Counted from the first letter of the stretch, positions 38,784 to 48,390 are shown. The stretch: 64,000 bases of DNA from CAWBVG01 sp963792175 (GCA_963792175.1 CAWBVG010000032.1:1-64000); one strand, 5' to 3'. Program-made: numbers and translations. The notes: generated by a model from the sequence alone, not told the origin.

Positions 38784-41482
38784 TCAGACGGGCAGACACC
38801 GCGTCAAGCAGGCAGCTGTCGTTTTTGCATGGAGCGCGGAGAGCATCGTGACGTGCGTTCCTTCAGTCTCTACGACTACGACCGTTCGCGCATGCTTGCG
38901 CCAGATAGACTCGAGGGATGGGAGGCTAGGCTCGCGTCCCGCGGGCGAGAACAGCGTGAGCTGCCCGCGATAAAACCCTGCGTGGTATTTTGCGGAGGCG
39001 ATGAGACCGCTTGCCGATACCCTGATGGCGATTGAAGGCGCGGCGCCGAGAGTGCCGCGCCACGCGCGAAGTCGCTCGGCTGATTTGGGTAGTGGGGGGG
39101 GGGGGGGGGGGCGGGTAGCGGCGGCGAGGCGTGCAATGCGGCGGGCAATGATCGAGAGCCAGGCCCGTAGTGGCCATCGCACCGGACTCATCGTGGTATC
39201 GAAGAGCCCGACCAAGCCAACTTCATCGCCCGACTCGGACAGGCGCCGTGCGATCTCGAACGCCACAAGCCCGCCGGAAGAATAGCCGCACAGGTAATAG
39301 GGACCGTTTGGTTGGTACTTCTTGATCTCATCCAGATAGTCCGCGGCCATGGCCTCGATGCTGGTGTGCGGCACTTCTCCGCGTACGACGCCGCGCGCCC
39401 GAATGCCAATCACTGCACCTGAGTAGCCCACGCATCGCGCCGCAGGCACGAGTTTGACGACGTTGCCGCCAATGCCGTGGATGAAGAACAGCGGCGGCAG
39501 GCCGTCTCCTGTCTTGAGAGTCACCAGCGGAGTCGAGCCAGGAGCGCGCCGCTCTTTCAGCGCCTGGCAAAGCTGATCAAACCTCGGCGCCTCGTTGATC
39601 AGTGTGAGTGAGATCTCAAGTCCCAGCGCCCGCTCGAGCTCGATCACGAACGAGATGGCTTTGAGCGAATCGCCGCCGCTGTCGAAGAAATCATCCTCAG
39701 CGGCGCGGACCGGGACGAGTAGCACTTGTCGCCAGACGCGAGCGACCGTCCGGGAGATGTGATCGCCGGCAATCGAGGCGGGCGCGGCTTCATCGATCGA
39801 TTCCTCATGTTCGTTCTGGACGTGGACCTCATCCAGCGCAACCAGCGCGCGAATGTCCAGTTTCGAGCTCGGCAAGCGTGGAATCGAGGGGGCAAGATAG
39901 AAGCGTGCAGGGCGCATCGGCGGCGGCGCGGATCGCATCGACGCCTTCAACTCGTCGATCAGCCCGGATGGTGCTCCGTCGCGCGCGCTCACGTATGCGA
40001 CGACAGTCGTCGTGCCATCGGCACCGACTCGGCCGAGCCACTGCAGCGACATCTCGTACGAACGGGTGGCCGCGAAGCATGGCTTCGATGCCGTCGAGAT
40101 CAACGCGAAACCCGCGTATCTTGACTTGCCGGTCCTTGCGACCGACTCGCTCCAGCAGCCCGTCGGGTCTCTGCCGCACCGAAGTCCCCGGTGCGAAAGA
40201 TCCGCCATCCGCGCCCGCCACCAGTTTCAACGCTCTCCTCCGCAATCCGCCCCTCGGCCCAGCGCCCCAACGCCACGTAAGGGCTTGCGACGATGAGCTC
40301 GCCTACTTCACCGGGGAGCGTGGCGCGACCAGCTTCATCAACTAACGCGAGACGGTTGCCGGGCAGCGGATAGCCGATGGGAATACGGGCGTCGTCACGC
40401 CTGCATGTGTCGTCAACGAACCACTGCATCATCGGCGCTTCCGTGGCAGCGTAGATGATCTGGATGGCGGCCTGCGGTGGGAGCCACTCGCGCAGCGTCT
40501 CGATGTCGCTCCACAGCGTCGTGTCCCCGCCTATACGGACCAGTCTCAGAGACGCTCCCGCGCGACTCCCTCGAGCCGTGACGATGGATCGCAAAAGGGC
40601 GGGAAACGTGAAAAGGATCGTGATGGCCTCCGCGTGGATCACGTTCAAGGTCTCGCGCACGCCGACGCCTTGTGGATCGCGGAGGTGAATGCTTGCTCCT
40701 GCCAGCAGCGCGGTCATGACGTCGCGGACGCCGACGATCGTGCAAGGCGAAGCGAGAGTCAACAATCTGTCCGCGGTGTTGATGTGCGCGGCATTGATCG
40801 ACTGAGCCACGCGCTGCAGCAGGTTTCGCTGGCTATTCACGACGCCCTTCGGCCGCCCCGTGCTGCCGGACGTGTACAGGACACAAGCGGGTTCGTCCAC
40901 ACCCATGGTGGCCGGTCGCCAACCGGTGCGCCCCGATTCGGGCATTCCCGTCAGACGGATAACCCGCACCAGTGGCATCCGCGCCTCGACACCCCGGAGG
41001 CCATCCTTCAATGTGATGATCAGCGCCGGGCGCGCATCCCGCAGGACGTGATCGAGCCAGTCCGGCGGATAGTGTGTATCGAGAGTGACAAACGGGCGTC
41101 CGGAGGCGAGGCACGCGAGCATCGCGAGCGGAAACATCGGACAGGCCGGCAGCAGGATGCCGATCAGGTCGCCGGGCTTGGTCTCGGCCGCGAGCGTCTG
41201 GGCCAGTCCCGAAACTCCGTCCCACAGTTCGCCGAACGTGAGGGCGGCGTCCGCCCCGCTGATCGCGGAGCGACCTCGGTGTCGGAGGGCCACCTGCTCG
41301 AAGTGCTCGATGATCGGCCGCTGTAGATCCTGGTCGCGAAAGCGCGTGAAGAGCCGATTCGCGGGCCCGTTGGAGTCCAACGCACGTCGATCATCCTCGA
41401 GCCATGCAAACGTCGGAGACACGTCGAGGGCGCCGTGCAGAAGATCGGTGCGCGCGTCGCCTCGCGAGGAGTGCAGGGCCAT
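38784..41482 (-). CDS. NRPS-like A-T-TE synthetase without condensation domain, frameshifted
   Basis: About 900 aa. Adenylation domain (about 40-520): LYTSGSTGRPKGVV (A3), YAATEA (A5), FRTGDFG (A7), KIRGFRVDLDGIE (A8), SSKLDIRAL (A10, Lys kept). The segment ASPCTIVGVRDVMTALLAGA aligns without gaps to the A4 region of GrsA and puts Ile where the alpha-amino-binding Asp235 lies, so the substrate is probably not an ordinary amino acid. Carrier domain: FFDSGGDSLKAI (phosphopantetheine Ser). Thioesterase: LFFIHGIGGNVV, LCGYSSGGLVAFEIA (Ser), GTHVTML (His). No C domain. Breaks lie near 40190 and 40060. An 18-base C-tract on the coding strand encodes six prolines inside the TE. Three-domain A-T-TE enzymes elsewhere dimerise aryl-pyruvates. 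Confidence 0.85.
39094..39111 (+). repeat. 18-base poly-G tract
   Basis: Uninterrupted run of 18 G (18 C on the coding strand of the synthetase gene). The frame on both sides is the correct thioesterase frame, so the run length read here is compatible with a functional gene. Confidence 0.9.
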
Positions 41483-41516
41483 AGGGTCTCGAGTCTTTGA
41501 CTAAGACGTAGAACGT

Positions 41517-41681
41517 CTACGACTTGTTCCCAGAGGCTGCATATGGCAGGAATCTGTCCGCCACTGGCTCGGCGGCTTTGATCTGGGCGTACACATGGGG
41601 GAAGTCGTCGTCGATCGGTTTGGCAAAGATCACTAGACGATCAAACAGCAGCCTCACCTGAGCCGGGCGACAGGCTGCCAC
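41517..41681 (-). CDS. possible small protein upstream of the synthetase
   Basis: 54 codons from a GTG, reading VRLLFDRLVIFAKPIDDDF and ending AASGNKS. The composition is protein-like (mixed hydrophobic and acidic residues, not Arg-rich), and it lies 34 nt upstream of the synthetase on the same strand. No family is recognised and no strong ribosome-binding site is seen; it may be the tail of a lost gene. Confidence 0.25.
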   Translation of the reverse strand: MAACRPAQVRLLFDRLVIFAKPIDDDFPHVYAQIKAAEPVADRFLPYAASGNKS

Positions 41682-41843
41682 GAATGCGCCGCCTGTGGAC
41701 GCGCTGGAGCCTCAGGTCATCAGCAGGGTGACGATAGACCGTGATCGCATCTCCACCCGCGGGAACGAGCGTACGTGGCGACCACAGAACATGGTGTGTC
41801 CACTGGGCCGCCCGTTGCACTCCTATTCCACCGGAGGTGATGT

Positions 41844-42542
41844 ATGCGACTGCCAATCGCGGCCGCCGTCGCAACCACGGGTGTATTGACGGCGACCCTC
41901 GCATTCGGCGCACTTTCGAAGGATGACCTCAAGCAACTCAACAAGGCGACAACGGTGCTCAGCGAATTCCGGAACTCGTCGGAGATTCCCGAATCGATGT
42001 GGACCAAGGCCAACTGCGTGCTCGTGATTCCGTCGCTGAAAAAAGCGGCGTTCATCGTCGGCGGAGAAGGCGGCTCCGGCGTCATGAGCTGCCGGCATGC
42101 GAACGGCGCGTGGGGCACGCCAGTCTTCATGCAGCTGACGAAAGGCAGCGTTGGTTTCCAGGTCGGCGCCTCATCGACCGAACTCGTGCTGTTCGTGATG
42201 AACGCCAGCGGAGCAGAGAAGCTGCTGAGCAACAAGACGACGCTCGGAGTCGGTGCCTCGATTGCGGCCGGGCCCGTCGGACGAACGGCGACGGCGGCCA
42301 CCGACGCGCAGATGACCGCGGAGATGCTGTCGTACTCGCACTCGAAGGGTCTCTTCGCCGGCGTCAACTTGTCCGGTGGCGCCCTGACTGCTGATAAGGA
42401 TGCGAACACGCGGGCCTATGGCTCGACGGCTTCGGCGAAGGAGATTGCATTGGGCACGAGCCCGGTAACCGCTCTGGCGCAGGCGCGCGGGTTCACCGAC
42501 GCGCTTGGGCGCGACATGCGGGCGACGACAGGCGTGAAATGA
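41844..42542 (+). CDS. SYLF-domain (Ysc84-like) secreted protein
   Basis: 232 aa, intact. An ideal Shine-Dalgarno GGAGGTGA at 41833-41840 precedes the ATG. Signal peptide (IAAAVATTGVLTATLAFGAL). SYLF/DUF500 lipid-binding domain: ANCVLVIPSLKKAAFIVGGE, GSVGFQVGASSTELVLFVMN, SASIAAGPVGR-type loop (GASIAAGPVGRTATAATDAQ) and YSHSKGLFAGVNLSGGAL. Bacterial members are periplasmic or outer-membrane-attached proteins proposed to bind phospholipid. It is not in an obvious operon; the synthetase diverges from it. Confidence 0.88.
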   Translation: MRLPIAAAVATTGVLTATLAFGALSKDDLKQLNKATTVLSEFRNSSEIPESMWTKANCVLVIPSLKKAAFIVGGEGGSGVMSCRHANGAWGTPVFMQLTKGSVGFQVGASSTELVLFVMNASGAEKLLSNKTTLGVGASIAAGPVGRTATAATDAQMTAEMLSYSHSKGLFAGVNLSGGALTADKDANTRAYGSTASAKEIALGTSPVTALAQARGFTDALGRDMRATTGVK

Positions 42543-42861
42543 GCGGAGGCGATTCTCGAGCGAAGGTCGAACGTTCGAGTCGTGTCGTGAGCGTTTGTGC
42601 CCACCAAAGCTCGAAGAGCCAAGGTGGGCCAGACGCGCCGTCGAACTTCTAGCTAGCGCCAATCGACGAAGTTGGTCTCGCGACCGAAGCGGAATTTTTT
42701 CGTTCAACGTCGCCGCGTGGAGTAAGATCTTGCCCGCCATGCGCCAGGTCGCACCGTGTTCGCCGCTCTGACCCCGACGAGACCCACGCCTACGTTCCGT
42801 CGTTGCCGGTTCTCATGAAAACGCTGCAGGCGGTGCGCTTTCACGATCGGTCTGTAATGCC
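42543..42861. other. intergenic region, nothing recognised
   Basis: About 320 nt between the SYLF gene and the REC-MEDS gene. It contains an AT-richer patch (GCGGAATTTTTTCG) near 42695 that may belong to a promoter for the downstream gene. No hairpin or small gene stands out. Confidence 0.3.
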
Positions 42862-43791
42862 ATGAATGCCCTCCCTCCATCCGGGCGGAACGACGGCGAG
42901 CACAGACTGCGGGTGCTGGTGGCCGACGACAATGCGTCCATCCTGGCCAAGGCGTCCACGCGTCTCGCGAGGGATTTTGACGTCGTCGCCGCGGTCAGTG
43001 ATGGACGGCAGGCATTGTACGCGGCGCGGCGGCTGGATCCGGACGTCGTCGTGCTCGACGTCACCATGCCGGAAGTCGACGGTTTTCAAGCCGCGCGTGA
43101 ACTGAAGCAATCGGGGTCGCGCGCCAGGATCGTCATGATGACGATGCACGACTCGGACGAATTCGTGGCCGCCGCCATCGAATCCGGGGCGCACGGCTAC
43201 GTCCTGAAAACACGAATGCACTCGGATCTCGTCAGCGCCATCGATCACGCGATCGCCGGACGTCTCTTCGTGCCTTCGCTCACGTCGCTTCGTGCCATCG
43301 CCCCGGCTGCAGGGCCTGGCCGGCATGCGATGCTGTTGGGCAGCGAGCCTCGCCTGTTTCTGGATGACGTGAGCCGCCTGCTCGCCGCCGCGATTCGACG
43401 AGGCGACATGGCCGCCATCATCGGAACCGAGGCCACGCGCAACGGGGTCTCTGAACGACTGCTGGCGAAGGGCTGCGATCTGGCCAAGGCCATCGACCGA
43501 GGCACGTATGTCACGTTCGACGCAGCGGAGGCGCTGTCGCAGGCGATGGTGGGTGGCCGGCTGGATGCCGATCGCGTCGCGGCGTTCGTCAATGACCTCG
43601 AACGGTCACGTCTCGCCGTATCCGCGTCAAACCTGACGGTGGTCGGCGAAATGTCGGCTCTACTCTGCGCGGACGGCCACTATGAAGCCGCGCTTCAAAT
43701 GGAATCCACGTGGGATGACCTGACACGAGGACTGCCATTCCTCACGGTCTGCTGCTATTCAATGGCGCCCTTCAACGAGGGGAGGCCCTGA
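42862..43791 (+). CDS. response regulator with C-terminal MEDS (DcmR-type sensory) domain
   Basis: 309 aa, intact. Residues about 17-135 are a receiver: LRVLVADDNAS, VVVLDVTMPEVDG (phospho-Asp), IVMMTMHDSDEF and GYVLKTRMHSDLV (Lys). Residues about 150-305 are a MEDS domain: HAMLLGSEPRLFLDDVSRLL, AIRRGDMAAIIGTEATRNGV, YVTFDAAEALSQAMVGGRLD and FLTVCCYSMAPFNEGRP. MEDS is known as a sensory domain in DcmR and beside anti-sigma factors and kinases; a REC-MEDS pairing without a DNA-binding or catalytic output is unusual. No kinase gene is adjacent. Confidence 0.82.
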   Translation: MNALPPSGRNDGEHRLRVLVADDNASILAKASTRLARDFDVVAAVSDGRQALYAARRLDPDVVVLDVTMPEVDGFQAARELKQSGSRARIVMMTMHDSDEFVAAAIESGAHGYVLKTRMHSDLVSAIDHAIAGRLFVPSLTSLRAIAPAAGPGRHAMLLGSEPRLFLDDVSRLLAAAIRRGDMAAIIGTEATRNGVSERLLAKGCDLAKAIDRGTYVTFDAAEALSQAMVGGRLDADRVAAFVNDLERSRLAVSASNLTVVGEMSALLCADGHYEAALQMESTWDDLTRGLPFLTVCCYSMAPFNEGRP

Positions 43792-43878
43792 ACTCTTTCC
43801 CAACATCTGCGCTTCACACTCGGCAGCCTGCCACGCACATCCCGCATTCAGTCGCGTGTAGAAAGCCGTCGCGACACC

Positions 43879-44866
43879 TCACCGCCCGACCATCTTCTGC
43901 AGATGCTCGGGGTAGCGCGCGCCGTGCACCTCGATCTGTGACGCCGCGCGATCGATCTCCCGCAGGTCGTCGGCGCTCAGCTGAATCGCGGGCCGCGCCG
44001 AGGTTCTCCTCGAGCCGATGCCGCTTGGTCGTCCCTGGAATCGGCACGATCCACGGCTTCTGCGCCAGCAGCCACGCGAGCGCGATCTGCGCCGGCGTCG
44101 CCTGCTTCCGCTCCGCAAACGTCGCGAGCCAGTCGACAAACGCCTGATTGGCCTTGCGATTCTCGGGCGTGAAGCGCGGGACGACGTTCCGGAAGTCAGT
44201 GCTGTCGAAGGTGGTCTTGTCGTCGATCTTCCCGGTGAGGAACCCTTTGCCGAGGGGACTGAAGGGCACGAATCCGATGCCCAGTTCCTCGAGCGTCGCC
44301 AAGGTTTCGCGTTCGGGTTCGCGCCACCACAGCGAGTACTCGCTCTGCAGCGCGGTCACGGACTGGACGGCATGCGCGCGGCGAATGGTCTGAACGCCCG
44401 CTTCGGAGAGCCCGAAGTGTTTGACCTTGCCTTCGCGAATGAGGTCCTTCACCGCGCCCGCGACGTCTTCGATCGGGACGTTGGGGTCGACGCGGTGCTG
44501 ATACAGCAGATCGATCCGATCGGTCTTCAGTCGGGTCAGCGAAGCGTCGGCGACCTCCCGGATGTGCGCGGGACGGCTGTCGAGCCCCGCCTGCTTGCCG
44601 CCCTCGAACTTGAAGCCAAACTTGGTCGCAATCACCACCTGATCGCGAACCGGGCCGAGCGCCTCGCCGACGAGCTCTTCGTTCGTGAACGGCCCGTAGG
44701 CTTCGGCGGTATCGAAGAACGTGACGCCACCGTCAACAGCCGCGCGGATGATCGCAATGCCCTCGTCCCGGCTGGTGGCCGGCCCGTAACCGAAGCTGAG
44801 GCCCATGCAGCCGAAGCCGATGGCCGAAACCTCGAGTCCGCTCTTGCCCAATGCGCGCTTCTGCAT
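43879..44866 (-). CDS. aldo/keto reductase, frameshifted near the C-terminus
   Basis: About 329 aa TIM-barrel NADPH oxidoreductase. MQKRALGKSGLEVSAIGFGC at the start, DTAEAYGPFTNEELVGEAL (catalytic Asp/Tyr), VVIATKFGFKFEGGKQAG (Lys), LLYQHRVDPNVPIEDVAGAV (His), VPFSPLGKGFLTGKID and IVPIPGTTKRHRLEENLGA (cofactor phosphate site). A break near 44005 leads to SADDLREIDRAASQIEVHG and KMVGR. The sequence is closest to the YakC/AKR13-type reductases. It lies 25 nt downstream of the cupin gene on the same strand, a frequent pairing in proteobacterial and acidobacterial genomes. Confidence 0.88.
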
Positions 44867-44891
44867 GTGTTGAACGACTCCTCTCGAGTCT

Positions 44892-45290
44892 CTACCGCGC
44901 CTGATACTGGTCGTCGCCGACCTGTTCCATCCAGTCCACAGCCTTGCCATTCAACTTCTCTTGAACGGCGATGTGTGTCATGGCCGTCGTTGGAGTCGCG
45001 CCGTGCCAGTGCTTCTCGCCCGGAGCGAACCAGACGACGTCGCCCGGCCGAATCGGCTCGATCGGTCCGCCCCATCGCTGCGCCAGGCCGCTGCCGGCGG
45101 TGACGATGAGCGTCTGGCCGAGCGGGTGCGTATGCCACGCCGTACGGGCTCCGGGTTCGAACGTGACACTCGCGCCGACGGCACGCGCCGGATCGGGGGC
45201 GTCGAACAACGGATCGACCCGGACGGCGCCGGTAAACCAATCGGACGGCCCTTTGCCGGACGGCTGCGTGCCGCTTCGCTTGATCTCCAT
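44892..45290 (-). CDS. cupin-domain protein
   Basis: 132 aa, intact, AAGGGG before the ATG. Single cupin: ASVTFEPGARTAWHTHPLGQ (motif 1, H-x-H), GPIEPIRPGDVVWFAPGEKH and WHGATPTTAMTHIAVQE (motif 2, His). Resembles small cytosolic cupins of the carboxymuconolactone-decarboxylase-associated or mandelonitrile-lyase-like type. Likely an operon with the aldo/keto reductase downstream. Substrate unknown. Confidence 0.85.
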   Translation of the reverse strand: MEIKRSGTQPSGKGPSDWFTGAVRVDPLFDAPDPARAVGASVTFEPGARTAWHTHPLGQTLIVTAGSGLAQRWGGPIEPIRPGDVVWFAPGEKHWHGATPTTAMTHIAVQEKLNGKAVDWMEQVGDDQYQAR

Positions 45291-45485
45291 GTCGCCCCTT
45301 CGTTGACGCTCGCGCGCTCGCCAGCTGTGCCGTGAACGCCGCGCGCCAACGGCTCACAGCCAGCCGTAGTATGACGAACACGTCGCGGGCTTGCACCATC
45401 CGGGACGTTCCAGCCGGCGCACACAGGAAGTCATCGCAGGTAAAGAAGTTCGAAAGACGCCTCGCCTGAGCGATAATCTGCGCCC

Positions 45486-46139
45486 ATGGGCGCGTTTCGT
45501 TTCCACAGGGTGGCCGGGGCCCTGCGGTCGCGGGTCAATTGGGTCGCATCCCTGATCCTCGCCGCCGCAACCGCGGCGTGCGCGGGCGCACCGGCGCAGG
45601 GTCTCCATGCCACGCCGCCAGGGCTCGGCCGATTGCCGTACACCGACGCCGACGTCGATTTCATGGCGGGCATGATTCCCCATCACGCGCAGGCGGTCGT
45701 CATGGCCGGCTGGGCGCCATCGCACGGCGCGCGCGCCGACGTCGCCGTCCTCTGCGAGCGCATCGTCGTCGCCCAGCGCGACGAGATCGCGATGATGCAA
45801 ACCTGGCTGCGCGATCGAAGCCAGTTCGTCCCCGACGCCGCGTCGACGCGCCATCGGATGAAGATGAACGGCGTCGAGCACGACATGCTGATGCCCGGCA
45901 TGCTGACCGACGAGGAAATGGCCGCGCTCGATCGCGCGCGAGGCCCGGAGTTCGATCGCCTGTTCCTGGTCGGCATGATCAAGCATCATCAAGGCGCCAT
46001 CGACATGGTCGACGTGCTGTTCAAGGCGTACGGCGCGGCGCAGGACGAGACGGTCTTCCGCTTCGCGTCCGACGTCTATGCCGACCAGTCCACCGAGATC
46101 GATCGAATGAACAAGATGCTGGAGGAAGGCCCCCCATGA
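45486..46139 (+). CDS. DUF305 lipoprotein
   Basis: 217 aa, intact. Lipobox-like end of the signal peptide (ASLILAAATAAC). Two ferritin-like helical repeats with the DUF305 signature: DADVDFMAGMIPHHAQAVVM and FLVGMIKHHQGAIDMVDVLF, both with the HH pair and Met-rich context that suggest copper or other metal binding. Between them lies MLMPGMLTDEEMAALDRARG. Its stop overlaps the LVIVD gene start (ATGA), so the two are translationally coupled and probably act together at the cell envelope. Confidence 0.88.
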   Translation: MGAFRFHRVAGALRSRVNWVASLILAAATAACAGAPAQGLHATPPGLGRLPYTDADVDFMAGMIPHHAQAVVMAGWAPSHGARADVAVLCERIVVAQRDEIAMMQTWLRDRSQFVPDAASTRHRMKMNGVEHDMLMPGMLTDEEMAALDRARGPEFDRLFLVGMIKHHQGAIDMVDVLFKAYGAAQDETVFRFASDVYADQSTEIDRMNKMLEEGPP

Positions 46140-48238
46140 GATGGATCGTCGCGTTGTTGCTCGCGTTCGTGCTCGCAGGAAGCGCATTCGGTGTCGCCGC
46201 GTGCGCAGGCTCGTCGAAAACGGCGCCGCCCGCCGTCACTCCCAGCACGCCTCCTGCGGCCGCGCCGCAGCCAACTCCACCGGCCGCCACGACGCCGCCG
46301 CCGGCCGTGACGCCGCCACCGGCCACGACTGCGCCACCGGCCGCCGCGCCGACGCCGGCCGCGGCCGCCACGCCGCCGAGCGAGCCATCAGCCGCTGCTC
46401 CGGCGGGAGGCATGGCGCCCGGCGGTGGACGTGGCACTCCGCCGCCGCCACCGCCACCGGCTCCAGCCGTCATGCCTCCGCCGGTTGCGCCGATCGTGTC
46501 GGCGACCGCGCCGGTTCCGGATCCGCGCGTGGGCCTCAAGGCCGGCCGCTGGGACGCGGCCCAGGCCGCGTGGAACATGCGGATGCTATCGACCACGCCG
46601 CCGAAGGGTCGGGTGCTGGGCTCTACGCACTCGGACCTGGCGTTCACGGGCAAGTACGTCATTCAGGGCAACTACAACGGGTTCGAGATCTACGACATCT
46701 CCAATCCCGCGAAGCCGGCGCTGATGCAGACGTATCTCTGTCCGGCCTCGCAGAACGATGTGTCCGTCTATCGGAATCTGCTCTTCATGTCCGCGGAGGC
46801 GACCAACAGCCGCGCGGACTGCGGGTTCGAAGGCGTACCGGAACCGGTCAGCAAGCTTCGCGTGCGCGGCATTCGCGTCTTCGACATCGCCGACGTCAAG
46901 CATCCGAAGCTGGTGACGACGGTGCAGACGTGCCGGGGATCGCATACGCACACGGTCGTCACCGATCAGAGCGACGACAGCAACGTGTATATCTACGTCT
47001 CGGGAACCTCCAGCGTGCGGTCGGCTGAAGAGGTACCAGGCTGCGCGGATGGCGGGATCGACGATCCGAATACCGCGCGCTTCCGTCTGGAAGTGATCAA
47101 GGTGCCGCTCCGCGCGGCCGAGCGCGCGGCGATCGTCAGCTCGCCGCGCATCTTCCAGGACCTGCCGGTGCCGCCGCGCAACGACGAACGCGCGGCCTCG
47201 GACGAGCGCGACCGTCAGGCGGCGGCAGCGGCAGCCGCGGCCGAAGGTCGCGGCAGGCAGGGCGGCCCCGGCGGGGGGCGCGGACGCGGGAACGCGGGAC
47301 CGCCGACTGGTCCGAACCAGTGTCACGACATTACCGTGTACCCCGAGATCGGGCTGGCGGCCGGCGCGTGCGCAGGCCTCGGGCTCCTGCTGGACATCCA
47401 CGACCCATCACATCCCGTTCGCCTCGACGCGGCGGCCGACGCCAACATGTCGTTCTGGCACTCGGCCACGTTCAGCAACGACGGATCGAAAGTCCTCTTC
47501 ACCGATGAGTGGGGCGGCGGCGGCCAGCCGCGCTGTCGCGCGACCGACAAGAAGGAATGGGGCGCCAACGCGCTGTTCACCATCGACAACCGGAAGCTGA
47601 CGTTCCATGGCTACTACAAACTCCCGGCCCCGCAGACGCCGCAGGAGAACTGCGTCGCGCACAATGGATCGCTCATTCCGATCCCCGGCCGCGACATCAT
47701 GGTCCAGGGCTGGTATCAAGGCGGCCTGTCGGTGTTCGACTGGACCGACGTCGACCATCCGCAGGAGATCGCCTACTTCGATCGCGGGCCAATCGACGAG
47801 AAGCGCATGATGATGGGCGGCTCGTGGTCCGCGTACTGGTACAACGGCGTCATCGTCAGCTCCGAGATCGCGCGCGGCCTCGACATCTACGAGCTCGTGC
47901 CGAACGGCCTCATCAGCGAGAACGAGCTCGCCGCCGCGAAGACGGTGAAGACGCCGTACCTGAACACGCAGGATCAGCAGAAGATCGTCTGGGTGCCGAG
48001 CTTCGCGCTGGCGCGCGCGTATCTCGATCAGCTCGAGCGATCGAAGGGTCTCGCATCGGAGACGATTGCCACGGCGCGGACCACGCTTGCCAGCGCCGAG
48101 CGCTCGGGATCGCAGCGCAAAGCGGCGCTGACACAGCTCGCCGCGCAGCTGAACACCGCCGCCGCCTCGGCGCGCGATCAGGCCAAGGTCCGAGTCCTCT
48201 CCACCGCGGTCGGCGATCTGGCGAACGCGCAGCGGTAA
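46136..48238 (+). CDS. LVIVD-repeat lipoprotein
   Basis: 700 aa, intact. Lipobox FGVAAC after a hydrophobic helix; then about 90 residues of Ala/Pro/Thr-rich linker (unusually long), then a beta-propeller of LVIVD type: HSDLAFTGKYVIQGNYNGFE, IYDISNPAKPALM, QNDVSVYRNLLFMSAEATNS, RVFDIADVKHPKLV, HDITVYPEIGLAAGACAGLG, FSNDGSKVLFTDEWGGGG and SVFDWTDVDHPQEIAYF. A Gly/Arg-rich insert (RGRQGGPGGGRGRGN) sits in one loop, and a helical tail (ARTTLASAERSGSQRKAALT) ends the protein. It is surface-exposed or periplasmic, coupled to DUF305. Function is not known. Confidence 0.85.
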   Translation: MRWIVALLLAFVLAGSAFGVAACAGSSKTAPPAVTPSTPPAAAPQPTPPAATTPPPAVTPPPATTAPPAAAPTPAAAATPPSEPSAAAPAGGMAPGGGRGTPPPPPPPAPAVMPPPVAPIVSATAPVPDPRVGLKAGRWDAAQAAWNMRMLSTTPPKGRVLGSTHSDLAFTGKYVIQGNYNGFEIYDISNPAKPALMQTYLCPASQNDVSVYRNLLFMSAEATNSRADCGFEGVPEPVSKLRVRGIRVFDIADVKHPKLVTTVQTCRGSHTHTVVTDQSDDSNVYIYVSGTSSVRSAEEVPGCADGGIDDPNTARFRLEVIKVPLRAAERAAIVSSPRIFQDLPVPPRNDERAASDERDRQAAAAAAAAEGRGRQGGPGGGRGRGNAGPPTGPNQCHDITVYPEIGLAAGACAGLGLLLDIHDPSHPVRLDAAADANMSFWHSATFSNDGSKVLFTDEWGGGGQPRCRATDKKEWGANALFTIDNRKLTFHGYYKLPAPQTPQENCVAHNGSLIPIPGRDIMVQGWYQGGLSVFDWTDVDHPQEIAYFDRGPIDEKRMMMGGSWSAYWYNGVIVSSEIARGLDIYELVPNGLISENELAAAKTVKTPYLNTQDQQKIVWVPSFALARAYLDQLERSKGLASETIATARTTLASAERSGSQRKAALTQLAAQLNTAAASARDQAKVRVLSTAVGDLANAQR

Positions 48239-48245
48239 CGCGAGC

Positions 48246-48307
48246 CGCCACGAAGGCACGAAGCCACGAAGTATTGGATGTTCTTCGTGTTTTCGTGTTT
48301 TCGTGGC
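48246..48307. repeat. intergenic CACGAAG repeat element, copy 1
   Basis: CCACGAAGGCACGAAGCCAC, spacer, then TTCGTGTTTTCGTGTTTTCG and TGG. The two arms are inverted (CACGAA against TTCGTG, three units each), so the transcript can fold into a long imperfect hairpin. The same element recurs at 50557. Confidence 0.75.
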
Positions 48308-48368
48308 GATCCACGCGGTGCCGATTGAGTGGGACGGTTCACTCGTAAGAAGGACGATTGAAGTGGGC

Positions 48369-48390
48369 GGGAGCCCTGGTATAGGCTCCC
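48369..48390 (+). promoter_or_regulatory. hairpin directly before an NHL gene start
   Basis: GGGAGCC, 8-nt loop, GGCTCCC, ending 4 nt before the ATG at 48395. It replaces the place of a normal ribosome-binding site and could sequester initiation, or mark the 3' end of an upstream transcript. Confidence 0.35.

Noticed and set aside
38784..41482. Multi-module NRPS cluster
   Set aside because: Only one adenylation, one carrier and one thioesterase domain exist; no condensation, epimerisation or further module lies within 20 kb on either side.
44018..45103. 361-codon open frame on the + strand
   Set aside because: Antisense to the aldo/keto reductase and cupin genes, both of which carry complete family motifs.
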